Origin: CALXCT01 sp964422185
Lineage (GTDB): Bacteria; Bacillota; Clostridia; Oscillospirales; Oscillospiraceae
Assembly (NCBI GenBank): GCA_964422185.1
Contig: CAYRAG010000021.1
Location: 1-28,566 of the forward strand
DNA: 28,566 nucleotides
Direction: 5' to 3'
The notes under the pieces: generated by a model
Told to the model about the DNA's origin: nothing
The model's input: the letters and a program-made list of their open reading frames with translations, nothing else
Database searches by the model: none
Translations under genes and position numbers: made by a program
Shown here: piece after piece, positions 28,491-28,566 of the stretch
Position numbering within the stretch: position 1 is the first letter of the stretch
How the letters are laid out: the number at the start of each line of letters is the position of its first letter

Positions 28491-28566
28491 TCAGTCTTTC
28501 TGCGGCGGGCCGGCCGGCGGCATGCGCTCCACAATGTCCCGGTAGCGTGCGATGACGGCCTCGTAG
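28491..28566 (-). CDS. C-terminal end of an unidentified minus-strand gene (partial)
   Basis: An open frame enters from the right edge and stops at TGA 28493-28491, giving YEAVIARYRDIVERM, then PPAGPPQKD at the terminus. Composition and codon choice look coding. The family cannot be recognised from 24 residues. It converges on the reductase pseudogene. The 109 bases between them hold no clear terminator. Confidence 0.5.
   Translation of the reverse strand, partial: YEAVIARYRDIVERMPPAGPPQKD

Overview
The window is high-GC DNA (about two thirds G+C by eye) with strong AGGAGG-type ribosome sites, sigma-A-like promoters and tightly packed genes. It holds the housekeeping set ddl-murF, an ABC-F protein, prfA, tsaC, coaE and an M18 aminopeptidase. 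A PPi-type phosphofructokinase, long class II aldolase, ROK regulator and cytoplasmic molybdoenzyme point to an anaerobic, probably gut-associated Clostridia of the Oscillospiraceae type. That assignment is inference from gene content and style. No rRNA, tRNA, CRISPR array or complete insertion sequence was recognised.

Region 1 (1-6970): a ROK regulator on the plus strand, behind a consensus promoter, converges on a tight minus-strand operon: class II aldolase, PPi-type phosphofructokinase, TIM-family isomerase, LarA-like (DUF2088) enzyme and TSUP/TauE-type permease. Two tandem promoters and a perfect AT-rich palindrome precede the aldolase. The isomerase and the LarA-like enzyme both differ at residues that normally bind substrate. 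The operon may therefore handle a non-standard phosphorylated sugar or sugar acid and not ordinary glycolysis.

Region 2 (7080-9560): a lone AAA_13 (RloC/PrrC-like) ATPase with a CPxCG motif, its own promoter and a palindrome at the predicted transcription start.

Region 3 (9580-20530): core genes. ddl-murF make the D-Ala-D-Ala end of the peptidoglycan precursor. mtnA (minus) is divergent from ABC-F, ydcF-like, prfA and tsaC. A stand-alone transposase N-terminal domain gene with its own promoter and palindrome sits before coaE and the M18 aminopeptidase. A strong terminator ends the block.

Region 4 (20560-28566): a minus-strand cluster of a LysR regulator, AlaX-type editing protein, metallo-beta-lactamase-fold protein and a two-subunit molybdoenzyme of the pyrogallol-phloroglucinol transhydroxylase family. 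The large subunit has an N-terminal extension that looks like an SCP2 lipid-binding domain, and key transhydroxylase residues recur at one constant offset. Divergent from LysR, across a region with repeated CCGGTTC palindromes, lies a promoter feeding a badly decayed Old Yellow Enzyme-type reductase pseudogene. This cluster is the best candidate for an undescribed system, probably acting on an aromatic or other hydroxylated substrate. The window ends in the C-terminus of another minus-strand gene.
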